A DNA stretch of 64,000 nt from Linnemannia schmuckeri. Taxonomy: Eukaryota > Mortierellomycota > Mortierellomycetes > Mortierellales > Mortierellaceae. The stretch covers positions 1,488,001 to 1,552,000 of the forward strand of contig JANATG010000014.1 in the NCBI GenBank assembly GCA_029449235.1, in the 5' to 3' direction. The notes under the pieces are model-generated. The model made no database searches. It saw only the letters and a program-made list of their open reading frames with translations, and was not told where the DNA came from. Shown one piece after another: positions 1 through 11,418 of this stretch; positions within the stretch are counted from its first letter, which is position 1; every line of letters begins with the position of its first letter. The position numbers and the translations under genes are program-made.

Positions 1-2263
1 CTTGATTGAATCCGGCAATGCTTCCAAGGCAAGGGTGAAGAGGAAAGGGTTTTTGACAAGGTCCATTAGATTGGGGATGGTGGTGAGCTTGTCCATGTAG
101 TCGTGTGTGGTCCAGGTACGCGGCTCCAAGGGGACATACTGGTCAACATAGCTCTCGATCTGACCCTTTGAAAAGGGAGCAATGACGACCTCTTGGAAGA
201 GATTGGTAGAAAAACGGCTATTGTTACCTCCGCTTTGAGGCATGAACCGGCTGCGGTAATCTGACCGAGATACTGGCTCCTACAGCTGATGATCATCTTG
301 ACATTCCACTGTCCTGTCTGATTCAGCATGTTGGTACGGTGAAGGTTGATCAATTGCTGACTCTTGTCGCATCCATCACAGATGAGAATAAACCGCTGAT
401 GCAGCTTCATCTCACGGATCTGGTCGTCGTCAAAGTTGTGGTACTTGAGCTGCTGCGCAATCATGACCTGATCGGGTAGATCGATGGCGGGAAGGTTAAT
501 GAACAGAGGGATGGGCTTACCGCTCTTGTATGCCTGCAAGAGCTCGGACTCAAGATGGGTGTTGAAAGTTGACTTTCCAGATCCAGAGTCACCCAAGATC
601 AACATAACCTGGCGGTCGCTGGCCAAGAACTCTTGCACCTTGTCCATGAGCGGGAAGAGATCGTCGTCTTTGGCTTGGAGATTGGCCTTTGCTATGGGCG
701 GGATGTATATGGATAGACGTGCCTCTTGGAGGCGTTGCATTCGGAGCCTGTACAAATCATAATCGACATCAGGGAATTCTTGCACCTTGACAAGGATTGG
801 AGGTACGTTGGGGACTGGGGGATGAGCCCTCAATGGGTAAGGATGTTGTTGCCCAGAGATTTTGTCCGCAGTGATCTTCTGCAGCAAAATGGCAGCAGTG
901 GCAGAGACGGCCTGTTCATAGTTGGTGCTCAGCTTATCGATGATGGTTAGCATCCATGGGTTGATACTCCCGTCTTGACCCCAGTCTCCATCGTCCTTGT
1001 AGAATTGACCAAGTAGGCCAATGGCCTGCTGACGAGTGGCAATATCCCAGACGGTGTCGGATGCGATCTCGCCCAACAGCTGGCAGATCCCCATTGGGAT
1101 AACGGATCGCTGCGGCACGGCGCTTTGCAGATTAACTCTTTCAGATCCTTCTACTGACCGGCTTGGGCAAGTGCATAGGCGGCGCGTATGGCAGAGTATC
1201 AGGGCCGCTTCTTGCCAGACGCATATCCTTCCTTTAGGCTATCAAAAACACCCTGGCCGCTCTCCATTAGCGAGCACACTCCATCGTAGACAGTACCAGC
1301 GATCTGAACGATGCTGCCAAGTGACTCTTGTAGACTACTGAGTCCTTCGAGGATGGGGGTGAGATCCAGTTTGACTACTCCAGCAACCCTCATTAAACTA
1401 CTGCCGATACCGGCCGAGTAGCGGAGCACAGCTTGAAGAGGAGTCTCGTTGTCGGGGACATACTGGAGCGCCTGCAAGGCGTAGCATGCTTGGTACATGA
1501 AATATGGATCGGAGTTGCCCCTGAGGCTAGAGAGCACTTCGGACAATGGCTCATTTTCTTGGATGCGATCCAAATCCTTGACCTTGTGGTCAGCCATGAC
1601 ATCGAGGATTCTGGAGACGGCCAGAGTGAGGTTGTATGGGTGCTCAGTGGACTGTTGGTAGGTGCTCTGCATGCGAGTTCTAATGGTGCTGAGACTTTTT
1701 ACTAAATCTTCAGCATCAAGGAAACCCGGGGATACTGACTGAACCAATTGAACAAAATCCTGGAGAAAATTGACATCCAGGATACAAGCGTCGTCAAATA
1801 CAGAGATGAAGCATGACAGCAGCTTGCGATAGTGCTCCCGGTCAAGGATAGGTCCCAGAGCGACGATCTCAATAATCTCGTCCGAGGTCTTAAATGCATC
1901 CTTGACAAACTCCTCTGCCATCTCGGCGGCCAGTTCTCGCAGATGATCCTGTTCCGTCGTATCCTTCTTCATTTCTTCCAGCCACTCAAATTCTGTCTTG
2001 TTAAGGATCCGCTCTTGCGAAGCATCGACAGAATCAGCAGTCGACGAGGGAGTAACCGAACCATGGAGTAACAATGAGCAACAGTAAACCAACTGGTCAT
2101 TTCCGACGATGCGATCCTGTTGCTTGTTGGGGAGCTCAGTGCGGATGGCGGGCTTAGAAACGTTGTTGAAGGTCATGGTGTTAATGACGCCACCTTCAGA
2201 ACTCAAACTCGGTTGTATAGGAGAGTTGATGGTAATGACTGAGGATTTATTAATGAAGAACAA
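1..2263 (-). pseudogene. Decayed NACHT/NLR-like gene, 5' half (cut by window edge)
   Basis: Read on the minus strand, the N-terminal ~350 residues form an all-helical region typical of Mortierella-type NACHT–pentapeptide–WD40 proteins, and a NACHT NTPase follows. The NTPase has Walker A GDSGSGKST (about 575–600) and a Walker B-like FILICDGCDKS. The most likely start is the ATG at 2176 (MTFNNVSKP); an ATG at 2263 is also in frame. The frame is broken four times: TGA at 1199–1201 where the family has Trp, TAG at 1151–1153, a 1-nt loss in the C run at 1089–1092, and a 1-nt loss near 260–264. After the last, coding similarity continues to base 1, so the pentapeptide and WD40 parts lie outside the window. 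Intact relatives are thought to act as NLR-like non-self sensors; that role is family inference. High confidence in the domain and in the decay. Confidence 0.85.
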
Positions 2264-3475
2264 ACGACATGGTGTTCAGTACATAGTTAGTTCTCTAATA
2301 AGGTAATATAATTCAATTTTTGTCTTGAGAGAACAGAAGGTGGTTGTACCTAAATTTGTGACGAAGAGATCACTGTCTTTTGGTCCAAGGGGCGCGTCTT
2401 TGTATGTGGCAGTTGACGGAAGACAAAATCAGAGCTATAAAATGTAAAAGAGAGGCAGTGTTAATGATAGACTTCAATTGTGCAATTTTCTTTTCCTCTG
2501 TTGTACCAACATCATGTCATCTGTATTACAATGTGACGGCTGGTAAAGTCCTGTTAGGGGAGATTGCTTCCTGTAGAGGCTAGTTGTTCCTGAGAAAGTT
2601 GGCTGTCAAAGGTCTCCGAGGTAGGATCTATTGACTTGCCTGGAAAATAAAAGAGCAGGTGTATCCATCCGTTAGAAAGTCCGAATAACGCCAAATTGCA
2701 TTCGCCAAGTATGTTTAGTGTCAGTCTGACTCTCAGAGACAACGATGAATGAATGTCGCTGTTCAGGAAGGGTAGATTCCGAATGCGGAGATTCAAGATG
2801 AATGAGAAAACGAGCCTACCTGGAATGCAGAAAAAGAGATGGTCGAGAGGTTATGTTAGAATGGTGAACGTGGGAGAGACGAAGTCTGCATACGAGCCAT
2901 ACTTGCGGTCTGACGTCGACTTTTTGTTGCAGATGCTATTTGAGTTCCCTTTGCTTCTTTTGGATGGTGCACTGCCTCAAATAAATAAGGCCATTGTACA
3001 TGCATGAATACCTTAACTTGAGAGAATATGTAAGTTAAATCGATTTTTTTATTTTGAACGACGGCATACGGAGGATACTTTTTGGTGGCGCGATCCTTCC
3101 TCCTATTTCATGAAAAATTACATTGAACGCGTAGTCTGAGGCATATGTATGCAAAGGTTTATTGGCGATCTACTACAAAATGTGAAAGTAAGGAAAGGCT
3201 GTGGGGAGCTGTATGCTAAAAGAAATGCGATGTATGAAAGTAAAAGTGTAAAGTAAAAGTAATGCAAGGCTGTAATAATGATGATGTGTGTGTACTCGTC
3301 CGACCTGTGGACTTTTCAACCGACCTGTGGACTTCTCAACCTTGCTCTGGCTGCTCAAATGACTCGCTTTTCTTCAGAATGAAAAAAGACAGCGTGCGAC
3401 GACATCTTGGCACTCTCTCCCTAAAAACAAAAGGCCAAAACACCGACCGCCGCTATCCTCCTCTTCCCCCTTCTT
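2264..3475. other. Intergenic, no gene seen
   Basis: AT-rich spacer between the NACHT pseudogene promoter side and the 3' end of the next minus-strand gene. The short open frames here have no domain, splice site or codon pattern that supports a gene. The direct repeat ACCTGTGGACTT(C/T)TCAACC occurs twice back to back near 3303–3340. Confidence 0.6.
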
Positions 3476-3820
3476 CTAGTGGTAGCGGCTCTCGAGGACA
3501 GTCTGGACACGATCGAGATAACCAGTGACACCTTGTCCACGAGAAGATCGCTGGTTGGCCTCAGCCTCGTCCATGATACGGAGTCCTTCGGCAACTAGGG
3601 GCTCCAACTCGGCAAAGAGGTCCTGCTTGACCGTGGAGGAGAGGCGGGGTTCCTCGTTGAACTTTTTGATGAGGAAGGTAAGAACGGCTTGGATCTTGTC
3701 GGTGTCCTTAGGGAAGTTCTCGTCGCCGTGGTAGCGCTTGATTTTTGCCCAGAATTTTGTTGTCTCGTCGTCGCGGCGCATGGTGCGCTTTGGGCTGTCG
3801 GTTGAGGAAGCTGCAGACAT
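3476..3820 (-). CDS. Small hypothetical charged protein, 114 aa
   Basis: Single-exon gene on the minus strand starting MSAASSTDSPKR. I chose the ATG at 3818–3820 because everything upstream is a pyrimidine-rich leader (minus strand, about 3850–3990) that translates only into Ser/Pro/Phe-rich sequence. The product has a short basic, Ser-containing N-terminus, then a predicted helical body (FWAKIKRYHGDENFP, IQAVLTFLIKKFNEE, LFAELEPLVAEGLRIMDEAE). There is no signal peptide, membrane segment or Cys motif. I do not recognise the family. Coding support comes from amphipathic helices, balanced composition and the promoter-like leader. Function unknown, probably cytosolic or nuclear. Confidence 0.65.
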   Translation of the reverse strand: MSAASSTDSPKRTMRRDDETTKFWAKIKRYHGDENFPKDTDKIQAVLTFLIKKFNEEPRLSSTVKQDLFAELEPLVAEGLRIMDEAEANQRSSRGQGVTGYLDRVQTVLESRYH

Positions 3821-4550
3821 GTCGTTAAAATTTGATGGCGTTAATATGGAAGTGTATGTGTTTGTGTGTAGGTGATGAAGTATGGGCTTAGAGTGTAGAT
3901 GTGGCTTGGGTAGAGAGGAGGGTGTTGGTGAGTGAAGAAAATGAAAGAGAAAGAGAAAAGAAAAAAAGCAAAAGGGAGAGGGGAAGAGTGACGAGGACTC
4001 CTTACTCACGACGCAGTACACTTCTTCCCAGAGATCACAGCTACCGAAGAATGCGCTCAGTGAGAGATATTTGAGGTCGATCTCACTGATGAATTTGACT
4101 AGACAAATATTTACGAAGCGCGTTCAATGAGAAGCTTAACAGCTCTCAAAAAATTATCAAAAATGCATGCGGCAAAAAGGCAGGTCGGATTATATGGAAA
4201 GACTGTGCAATTAAAGATCAGATGCTTTGACAATCGACATGTAATTGACCGATCGTAGCTAGCTGTGGTGATTGATTTTTTTTTTTTTTTTTTTTTTTTG
4301 CATGATTTTGGGTTGCTTATGCCCTCTCTCCACAAGAACAAGGACGGACAAACCTTTTTTTTCTTTCTTTTCCGCCCTTTTCTTTTTTTCCCTTTCTTCT
4401 TCCAACACTTCAACTTTCCCACCCGCCGCCCCAACCTCACTTCTTTCTTTATACACACACACTTACTTTCTTACACTTGTTCAACGTCCCTTTCACTTCT
4501 CTTCCTCTTACACGCACCGCCTTGCCTTTCTCTTTTGTCACCCTACACGA
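3821..4550. promoter_or_regulatory. Divergent promoter region with T24 tract
   Basis: Shared upstream region of the small minus-strand gene and the plus-strand CCDC6-like gene. A T24 run lies at 4276–4299. From 4350 to 4545 the plus strand is C/T-rich, and from 3850 to 3990 the minus strand is C/T-rich, as expected for leaders pointing away from each other. Confidence 0.55.
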
Positions 4551-7500
4551 ATGTTCTCCTTCCGAGGCGACAACCAGTCGTCCCAAGAGCCCACAACCAC
4601 CACCACCACTGACTCGACTTATACTTCTACCGCCGCTACGACGACCACGAACCCGATAACGGAGACTGCTGGCCACCAGACAGCAGCAGACTCTATTTCC
4701 GTCGACAGCAAACCCAGGGTAAGAAGATACATTACCCTCTCTCTCCATTACCCGTTTCATGGAAAGAAAGGCGTGAAGCAATTCCTTTCTTGCACCCCTT
4801 CTGTTTTGGTGCACACACCTTGACACGTTCCGTCCGAGTCGTTTTTTTATGGTTCTCTCTTGTCTCCGTGGTGCCAGTCACACTAACTGAACGCCTTTTT
4901 TCCCGTTGAACAATGTACTACGCCAACTGCAACTAGTCCAAGACACAGCATCTCCAGGATATTGAAAGTACCGAGCAGGACATGACCTCTTCCCTACAGA
5001 AGCAACTGGACCATGTAAGATAACAAAACGACGACACACTAAAGTAGTGAGCAAGCAAAAGCAATTGATTCAGGAGCCTCGTAGAGACATGTTGTATCCC
5101 TCCTGGTTGTCGTGAAAAAAGATGATGATGATAATGATGGCGATAAGGAACAATATCACAAAAAGAGGGTTACCAATGAAGAAGAGAATAAGGAGGCAGG
5201 GAGAGGCGGACGGTAAGATGGGGATGGAAAGACTCCACGGGCAGTACTCTCTCTTTCATTTCCCTTTCCTTTTTTTTCTTTGTTACTCAGGGAGGCGGAC
5301 GGTAAATAGGGATGAGAGGGTTCTACGGGCAGTACTCTCTTCCCCTACCTTTCGAGTTCTCTTGTTACTATTCTCTCCAGCAGGTCCAATTTCCTTTCCC
5401 TTTTCTCTCTTATCCCTCACGACCGACCTGCATGTGCCACTCCTACTCCTTATTGTCCCCTCCCCTGCACTTCGTTTGTTTCTTCGAATGCCATCCCCAC
5501 CCAAACCCCACCCCTTTCGGCAGCTCTTCTTGCTTAACTGGCGTTATTTATATCAATCTCGCATGATTGCCCAGTTGAGCTGTACATGATCAAAATCCAA
5601 CAACAAAAAGCGTCTCACGCTCTTTTTGTTTCTATGACATTCTATAATTTAGGCTAGAGAGACGACAGCCAGTTTAAAAGAAGGTTCCGATTCCTCAAAG
5701 ACAGCAGACAGCCAGGCAACCGCGCAACAATCAGACGACCCCGAGAGTCTGAGACGTGCTTTGGCCGAGGCGATCGAGAAACAGAAGCAACAGGAGGCTG
5801 TCATCAAAAAACTGCGACATGAGGTCGATGTCGAACGAGGCCATGCTACAATTCTTCGTCATGATAACCAAGTCTTGCGACAGATGAAAGCCAACATGGT
5901 ACGAATTCTTTACCAAGGTTTAGCGATGCATGATTCTCATGCTCATATTTTTTGAGTTGTTTGTTCTCACACTCGCTTTTTTTTTTGGAATGGATGAATG
6001 CGATTCCTGCACGCAAAATTGGTCTCTCTTTTTGGGTTTACCATGGGCAATGAGCAAATGGTTGGGAGGAAAAGGGTGAGGGAGAAGAAAAAAGAGATTC
6101 TGATTGATATCTAAATACTTATCTATCTTTTCTATCATCCTCTCATGTTGTTGTTCTTAATGATATTATTAGCATGCTGTCGCAGAACAGGAGGAAGAAA
6201 ACATCTCTAACCGCCTGCTGAAGCGCATCTCCGGTCTGAAGAAAGAAAAGGGCGAACTCATGCTACAAGTCGAACAGGAGGAAGAGTATCTCACAAAGAC
6301 TCTGCAGAAAAAGTTGAGCCAGGCAAGTCTTTTGTTTGCAAAATTCCCGCACTTTGATTGGAATTGAAAATCTATGACGTCCTTTGGTTCTGAGAGGGGG
6401 AAACTAACACTAGTCTCGTTTCGACTTTTTTGTCAATCAATGCAGCTGCAAAAGGAAAAGATTGATATGGAGAATGCATTAGAGCAGGAGCAAGAGTACA
6501 TTGTCAATAGACTACAAAAGCAACTGGATGCCATGCGGGCTGAACAGTCTGCCACCACGTCGACTGCATCAAGCTGGCAGGACAAGGATCATAGTATCGG
6601 ATCCAGTCTTCCTATTGGGTCGTCGCCTATCAACATTGCAGGAGGGGGACGGTCCTCTCGGATCAACCCTAACCCGTCTCCTACACCATCGCCCACGCAC
6701 AAAAAGTGGATTCCTTCTCACTCGCCCTCCTCGTCGGATCATGGACCCTCCCATCCTATCGTTGACATGCTGAAGGCAGAACTGACGGCAGCCAAGGCCA
6801 CCCTCAACGAGCTGGAGCGTGAATGTAAGAGTGTTTGCAAGTCCTTCTACTCATTTGGTCAGTTGCAAACAAATACAATCTCTGTGTTGTCTCACCATTG
6901 GAGACTAAAATTTGTGACCTTTTGCCCGCGTTGGTACCTAGATTTGATCAAGTTCAAACAGTGTAACCGATACAGATCCGAGGTGTTGACACTCCGCCAG
7001 GAACTCGGATTGCCAGTTGGGTCTGACCTCCTCGTCGAAGACACCCTGCCCACCGTTCTCTCTTCCACACACCGCACCGGAGGCACGCCTTCCAGGAGGG
7101 TATGTGATATCTATGGTGATTTTTTCTCCTTTGCCTTGTCCTGCTTGATACCTTTTGTTTCTTTTACTAGTGCCCCAAATACCAACATATCTCATGCACT
7201 TATGTAATGATAGAACTCGAGCACGAGTGTGTCGGGATCGAGTAGAGTGTCGCACGGAGTGCCAGCAACACCGACCAACACACCAGCCAACCCAGCTCCT
7301 ATCAACCACCATAGCTTTTCGGGTCAGCGCACTACCCTCTCGCCTCACAATGCCATCGCCAACCCCTTTGCACCCAGCTCAACTTCAGGATCGTTTGCAC
7401 ACTACTCGACTTCGCCCACACTCAGCGCCTTCCCAGGAGGATTGAGTGGTAACGGTGGAGGCAACAATGGAGCAGGGTTCTCGTCATCAGCAGCAGCGGC

Positions 7501-7906
7501 AGCAATTGCAGCAGCAGCAGGACACCCACCAGGATCGTCGCATCACCACCAGCCCTATTCTTCTGGAAACTCTGGAACTGCATCCTTCTCGTCGTCCGTT
7601 GGGTCTCTGGGCTCTACCTCGCCCATGTTGTCAATGGCTTCTTCACTGTCGTCGTCGTCAGGCCTGCCGGCTATTGTCCCTGAGCGCCAATCGTTGTATC
7701 GGTCCAAGAGCAACAGCAGACAGCACGCACAGTACCAACAGCATTATCAGCCGCATCACCATCCTGGTTCACTCCAGCATCCTCCTCACCAGCCATCATT
7801 GACATTGCAGAATGCGTCTCAGCATCAACAGCAGCAAGCAGCACCAGCACCACAAGCACAGACACCAGCAGTCGCAACAGCAGCCCAGCAAAGCGCGCCT
7901 CAGTGA
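4551..7906 (+). CDS. CCDC6-like (DUF2046) coiled-coil protein, 7 exons, ~623 aa
   Basis: Exons by consensus splice sites and frame: 4551–4718, 4937–5014, 5653–5898, 6173–6322, 6446–6824, 6942–7099, 7214–7906. The core (about residues 110–260) is a long coiled coil with the CCDC6 signature of repeated acidic blocks: AEQEEENISNRLLKRI, EQEEEYLTKTLQKKL and MENALEQEQEYIVNRLQKQL. A later block EREYLIKFKQCNRYRSEVLTL followed by LGLPVG matches the second conserved part of the family. The N-terminus is Thr/Ser-rich. The C-terminal 230 residues are disordered (Ser, Ala, His, Gln; poly-Ala and Gln runs). Human CCDC6 is a cytosolic/nuclear scaffold fused to RET in thyroid cancer; the fungal role is unknown. 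The intron after 6322 has a GC donor (GCAAGT), required to keep the conserved SQLQKEKIDM junction. AATAAA at 8148–8153 may be the polyadenylation signal. Confidence 0.9.
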
Positions 7907-8234
7907 ACAACTTTGGAATTGTCTTTCACTCTGTTTGAGGCTTTCAGTTTTTGGAATAACACCTCCTTATCTAAGTCCAGTCCTCCTCTCCCCCCCCCAC
8001 GTACCTCGACGTCTCTCTCCAATGGCCTTTCATGCGAAATAACAAATACAAGGCACGGGGCATGGCATTTGCATGACGCACTTGCGAGACATATAGGCAT
8101 GGAAATTTACCATACTCACACCCACATGCAATTTTTGCTTTTATAACAATAAAAGACACCTTCCGTTCTTTTGTACTTCACTCGTTATGATCTTCGACTT
8201 ATCTTTTTTATTTCTCTTAATTCGATAACATAAG
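7907..8234. other. Convergent 3' spacer
   Basis: 3' untranslated region between two genes that end towards each other. It contains AATAAA (8148–8153, plus) and no further coding signal. Confidence 0.6.
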
Positions 8235-8996
8235 CTAAGCAGGCCACCTCAGTTGACGAGAATTGGCCTGTAAACCCATCAGTGTCGAAGCCACATACCG
8301 GACCTCAAATCGAGCTTCAAAATCGTCGACCAACGTGTTAAATAACGTCAGTGAGTTCCAGAGTTGGTTCACATCCAGGGAGTGGCATCGCAGGACTGAG
8401 GATGCTGCTGTCGTTGGCGAGTATGTTGGTTTTACTGTTACTTTCGCCTTTCCCCCCTGTTCGCGGTTGGTGTCTTTGGGTATATTTGAGGATGAGGAGG
8501 AAAAGAGGAGGCGGTTGTAGGGGTCTTGGGAGGCGGAAGTCCAGAAGCCAAGGATGTCGATATTGATCCCGCCGCCCATTGCTGAACCGAAAAGGTCTTG
8601 GACGGCGCTGGAGAGCATTTTCCGGAATGTTAGGATTGACAACTGGTGTTGTATTTGTTGGTTTCCTGAAGGTTGTGAAGGTCCTTGGGGTTCCATCTCA
8701 CTAGTGATAGGAGAACGAGAACGATGGTGGGCTGCGGTCATTACATTAAGGTCTGAAAGCAATAATCCATGTTAAAACGTAGGCGGTGGCGGTGGGTTAC
8801 ACTCCAATACCAGGAAAGAGAGGCGAGTATAGTGCAGTGAATGTACTTACACGGTGAGATAGATATAGAAACTTTCTGACTGGGTGTCGCAGAGACGGGT
8901 CAGCACTGTCGGCGTCGCTGTTGTTATTGTTATTGTTGTGGATGTGGGCTTCGTCCGCGTTGTTGCGGGCGATGAGGTATCGACGTCCATGTCCAT
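8235..8996 (-). CDS. RPP14: RNase P/MRP protein subunit Rpp14
   Basis: Two exons: 8851–8996 and 8235–8700, with a 150-nt intron (donor GTAAGT, acceptor CACTAG). The nearer AG sites put stops in frame, so this acceptor is preferred. The ~203-aa product matches Rpp14 of the Rpp14/Pop5 family. FYIYLTVEME is the first strand. LTFRKMLSSAVQDLFG is the signature helix, followed by INIDILGF. The end LWNSLTLFNTL ... RFEVRYVA ... LQANSRQLRW aligns with the human LWSSLTLL ... FRVIQVS ... LSGNSREL block. A low-complexity insert (poly-Ser, residues ~110–150) lengthens it relative to the ~124-aa human protein. It would act in the nucleus/nucleolus in tRNA 5' maturation and rRNA processing. It is transcribed away from EMG1. 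Confidence 0.88.
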
Positions 8997-9586
8997 TATG
9001 GATTTTGTGATATATAGCCTTAGTATTAGTGTATTCTTGAGATAAATAGGCTGGTCCTTGATGTCCTGGAAAGTCGCGTCTGTTCCTTGTTTGCGGATAT
9101 GAACTGGCGTCCGTTGTTGGCTTGGTTGGTAAGAAATAGAAAAGAGGGAACTGCGTGTTCCTCCCAATGGTGCATAAAAGCACGTCAGCTTATGCGAGTG
9201 AGTGAGGTTGAGTAAATTTCGAAGTAAACAACATCGTGACTCGCTTTTTTTTTTTTTTTTTGTCATTGCATTTTGGGCTTTCACGCAATGTAAATAGGCT
9301 TATAGGAGGCTTTCAAAGGGAACGGAGGGGCGTATGGGGGCGTGAGTAAGTGATACATAAAAGAAAACCTTCACGACTCATCATCTCTTCTTTCTTTCTT
9401 TGCTCGTTTCTTCTTCTTCCACGCAGATCATCTCCTTTCTTTTTGGTTGCCACCAAATAGCTATTGTCGTTTTTCTCATCGTCGCCTTTGTCACACTCCC
9501 CTCTCTTCTTCCTCTTCACCACTCCAAACAAACCTCCACTCCACTCCACTGCCATTCACCTTTACCTTCACACACTAAAACATACA
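8997..9586. promoter_or_regulatory. Bidirectional promoter between RPP14 and EMG1
   Basis: 590-bp region between two start codons that face away from each other. It holds a T17 run near 9245–9261 and a C/T-rich plus-strand leader (9385–9580) before EMG1. Both genes serve stable-RNA maturation, which fits shared control, although no specific factor site is identified. Confidence 0.6.
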
Positions 9587-11418
9587 ATGGACCGCCCCGC
9601 AACCGACATCTCACTAGTCCCCCAAGCGCCCAAGGTGCCCAAGACGACAACTGAAAAGGAAAACACTCGCCGCCTCATCGTCGTCCTCGAGTCGGCCTGT
9701 CTCGAGACCTACAAGGTCGGCAAGGACAAGGATGCCCGCTATCAGTTGCTCAACTGTGACGACCACCAGGGAATCCTCAAGAAGATGGGAAAGGAGGTTA
9801 CTGATGCTCGTCCTGATATTACCCACCAGGTAACATATAATGCATATAATGATATTTGGTTTGCGATGTGTGTGCGAGGAGACGGTATTATAGGATTGCA
9901 GAGTAGCAGCAGGAATACAGGATCGTGGATACTATCTTGATCTAGCATGAGTGCCGCGAATCTTATTTTGATGCTCAATGGCTCTTTTACACATGGACTA
10001 TTGTCAGATCGACTGTCAATCAAAACACGACAAACACACAATGGGAAAGATAAGAACGACACGAAAGAGTGTCTTTTCGAACAAAGAGCGATAGTTTGCG
10101 AACGTCCATGTTTGTCCCAGACGACGAACCGCAGCGGACCTTGTTTGTGTTCTTTTTTTTTGCGCCCTTCCTTTTACGACTGTGGGAAAATAAAACCAAC
10201 GGCCGCTCCCATTTTGTGCCCACTCTTCCGACGACGGACGACGGAGGACGAACCGATAGATGGACGCAGGATGCATATAACAAAAGGGACATCGACTGTG
10301 CAGGAGCAGCAGCAGCAAAAGCCGTACCAACAGCAATTGCTGTTTATGAGCGCCATCGGCTGGTTGTATCATTGGAGCGATACATAAAATCACAAAAAAA
10401 AAATCTCAGTTCCGCTCACTTCGCACGCAATGCGGACAGGACCCCTGTCCAACCAAACACCAAAAAGAAGCGCCTTTAAATGAGGGATTCAATAATCATG
10501 CAAATATTGGCAAAATAATGACTAACCAAAGGCGCGCCTCTTTTCCTTTCCTTTTGTAGTGTCTTCTTACTCTTTTGGACAGTCCTTTGAACAAAGCTGG
10601 TCTCTTACAGGTGTACATCCACACGGCCAAGAACGTCCTCATTGAGGTCAACCCTCACGTCCGTATCCCAAGAACCTTCAAGCGTTTCTCTGGATTGATG
10701 GGTATGTCGAACAATTTTATTCTCCTACTGTTGTCGTTGTCGTGCTCTTTAAAGGAAGGAAGGGTCGCCTGCTGACATTGAAATGCGGAGCAAAAGGAAA
10801 GAAAGACAGAGGAACAAATCTCTATGCTTATTTTGTTGTTATGAGATGCTCTTTTCAGTCTTTGCGAGTTCCATTTTGTTTCTACAAATAATTTTACTAA
10901 TGCGCCCATTGTTCGTTACAATCAATAGTTCAATTGCTTCACAAGCTGTCGATTCGTTCTGTCAATGGATCGGAAAAGTTGCTCCGTGTCATCAAGAACC
11001 CCATCACAGACCACTTGCCCACCAAGTGCTTAAAGCTCGGTAGGGACTAGCACAAATGCTTCAGTTTTGCCGTTAAATTTATTCGTCTTAGACGTTTGTA
11101 AAGGTTATCAATCGTTATGAGCCTTGAGTTGAGTCAACTAACATTATTTTTTGCTCACAATTGACGTGTGTGTGTTGTGTGTCGCACAAAATAGCCTTCT
11201 CGTACGATGCCCCTGTTGTCGCGTTGAAGGACTACTTGCCCACGATCCCTGAGGATTACTCGATCTGCGTTGCTATCGGAGCCATGGCCCATGGAGAAGA
11301 CAATTTTGCTGACAGCTACGTGGACAAGAAGATTGGTGTTTCGGGATACCCTCTTTCTGCTTCTGTTGCCTGCGGAAAGCTCTGCTGCGGTGTTGAGGAT
11401 CTCTGGGGCATTGTCTAA
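9587..11418 (+). CDS. EMG1: 18S rRNA pseudouridine N1-methyltransferase Emg1/Nep1
   Basis: Four exons (9587–9829, 10560–10701, 10929–11039, 11195–11418) give 239 aa, the usual size (human 244, yeast 252). Introns are 730, 227 and 155 nt with GT–AG ends. SPOUT-fold marks: RRLIVVLESACLETYKVG, the QLLNCDDHQGILKKMG block, DARPDITHQCLLTLLDSPLN, KNVLIEVNPHVRIPRTF, and the C-terminal SAM-binding part GAMAHGEDNFADSYVDKKIG ... YPLSASVACGKLC. The enzyme methylates N1 of the hypermodified pseudouridine in the 18S decoding site and is an essential small-subunit assembly factor in the nucleolus. All conserved blocks are intact. Confidence 0.96.

Noticed and set aside
3303..3345. Twofold direct repeat near 3.3 kb as a regulatory array
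   Set aside because: Only two units of ~20 nt. No wider array or palindrome.
4111..4462. Lys-rich minus-strand open frames
   Set aside because: They translate the T24 tract and C/T-rich leader of the CCDC6-like gene on the opposite strand.
5122..5589. 155-codon plus-strand open frame
   Set aside because: Lies inside intron 2 of the CCDC6-like gene and breaks the conserved coiled coil if translated.
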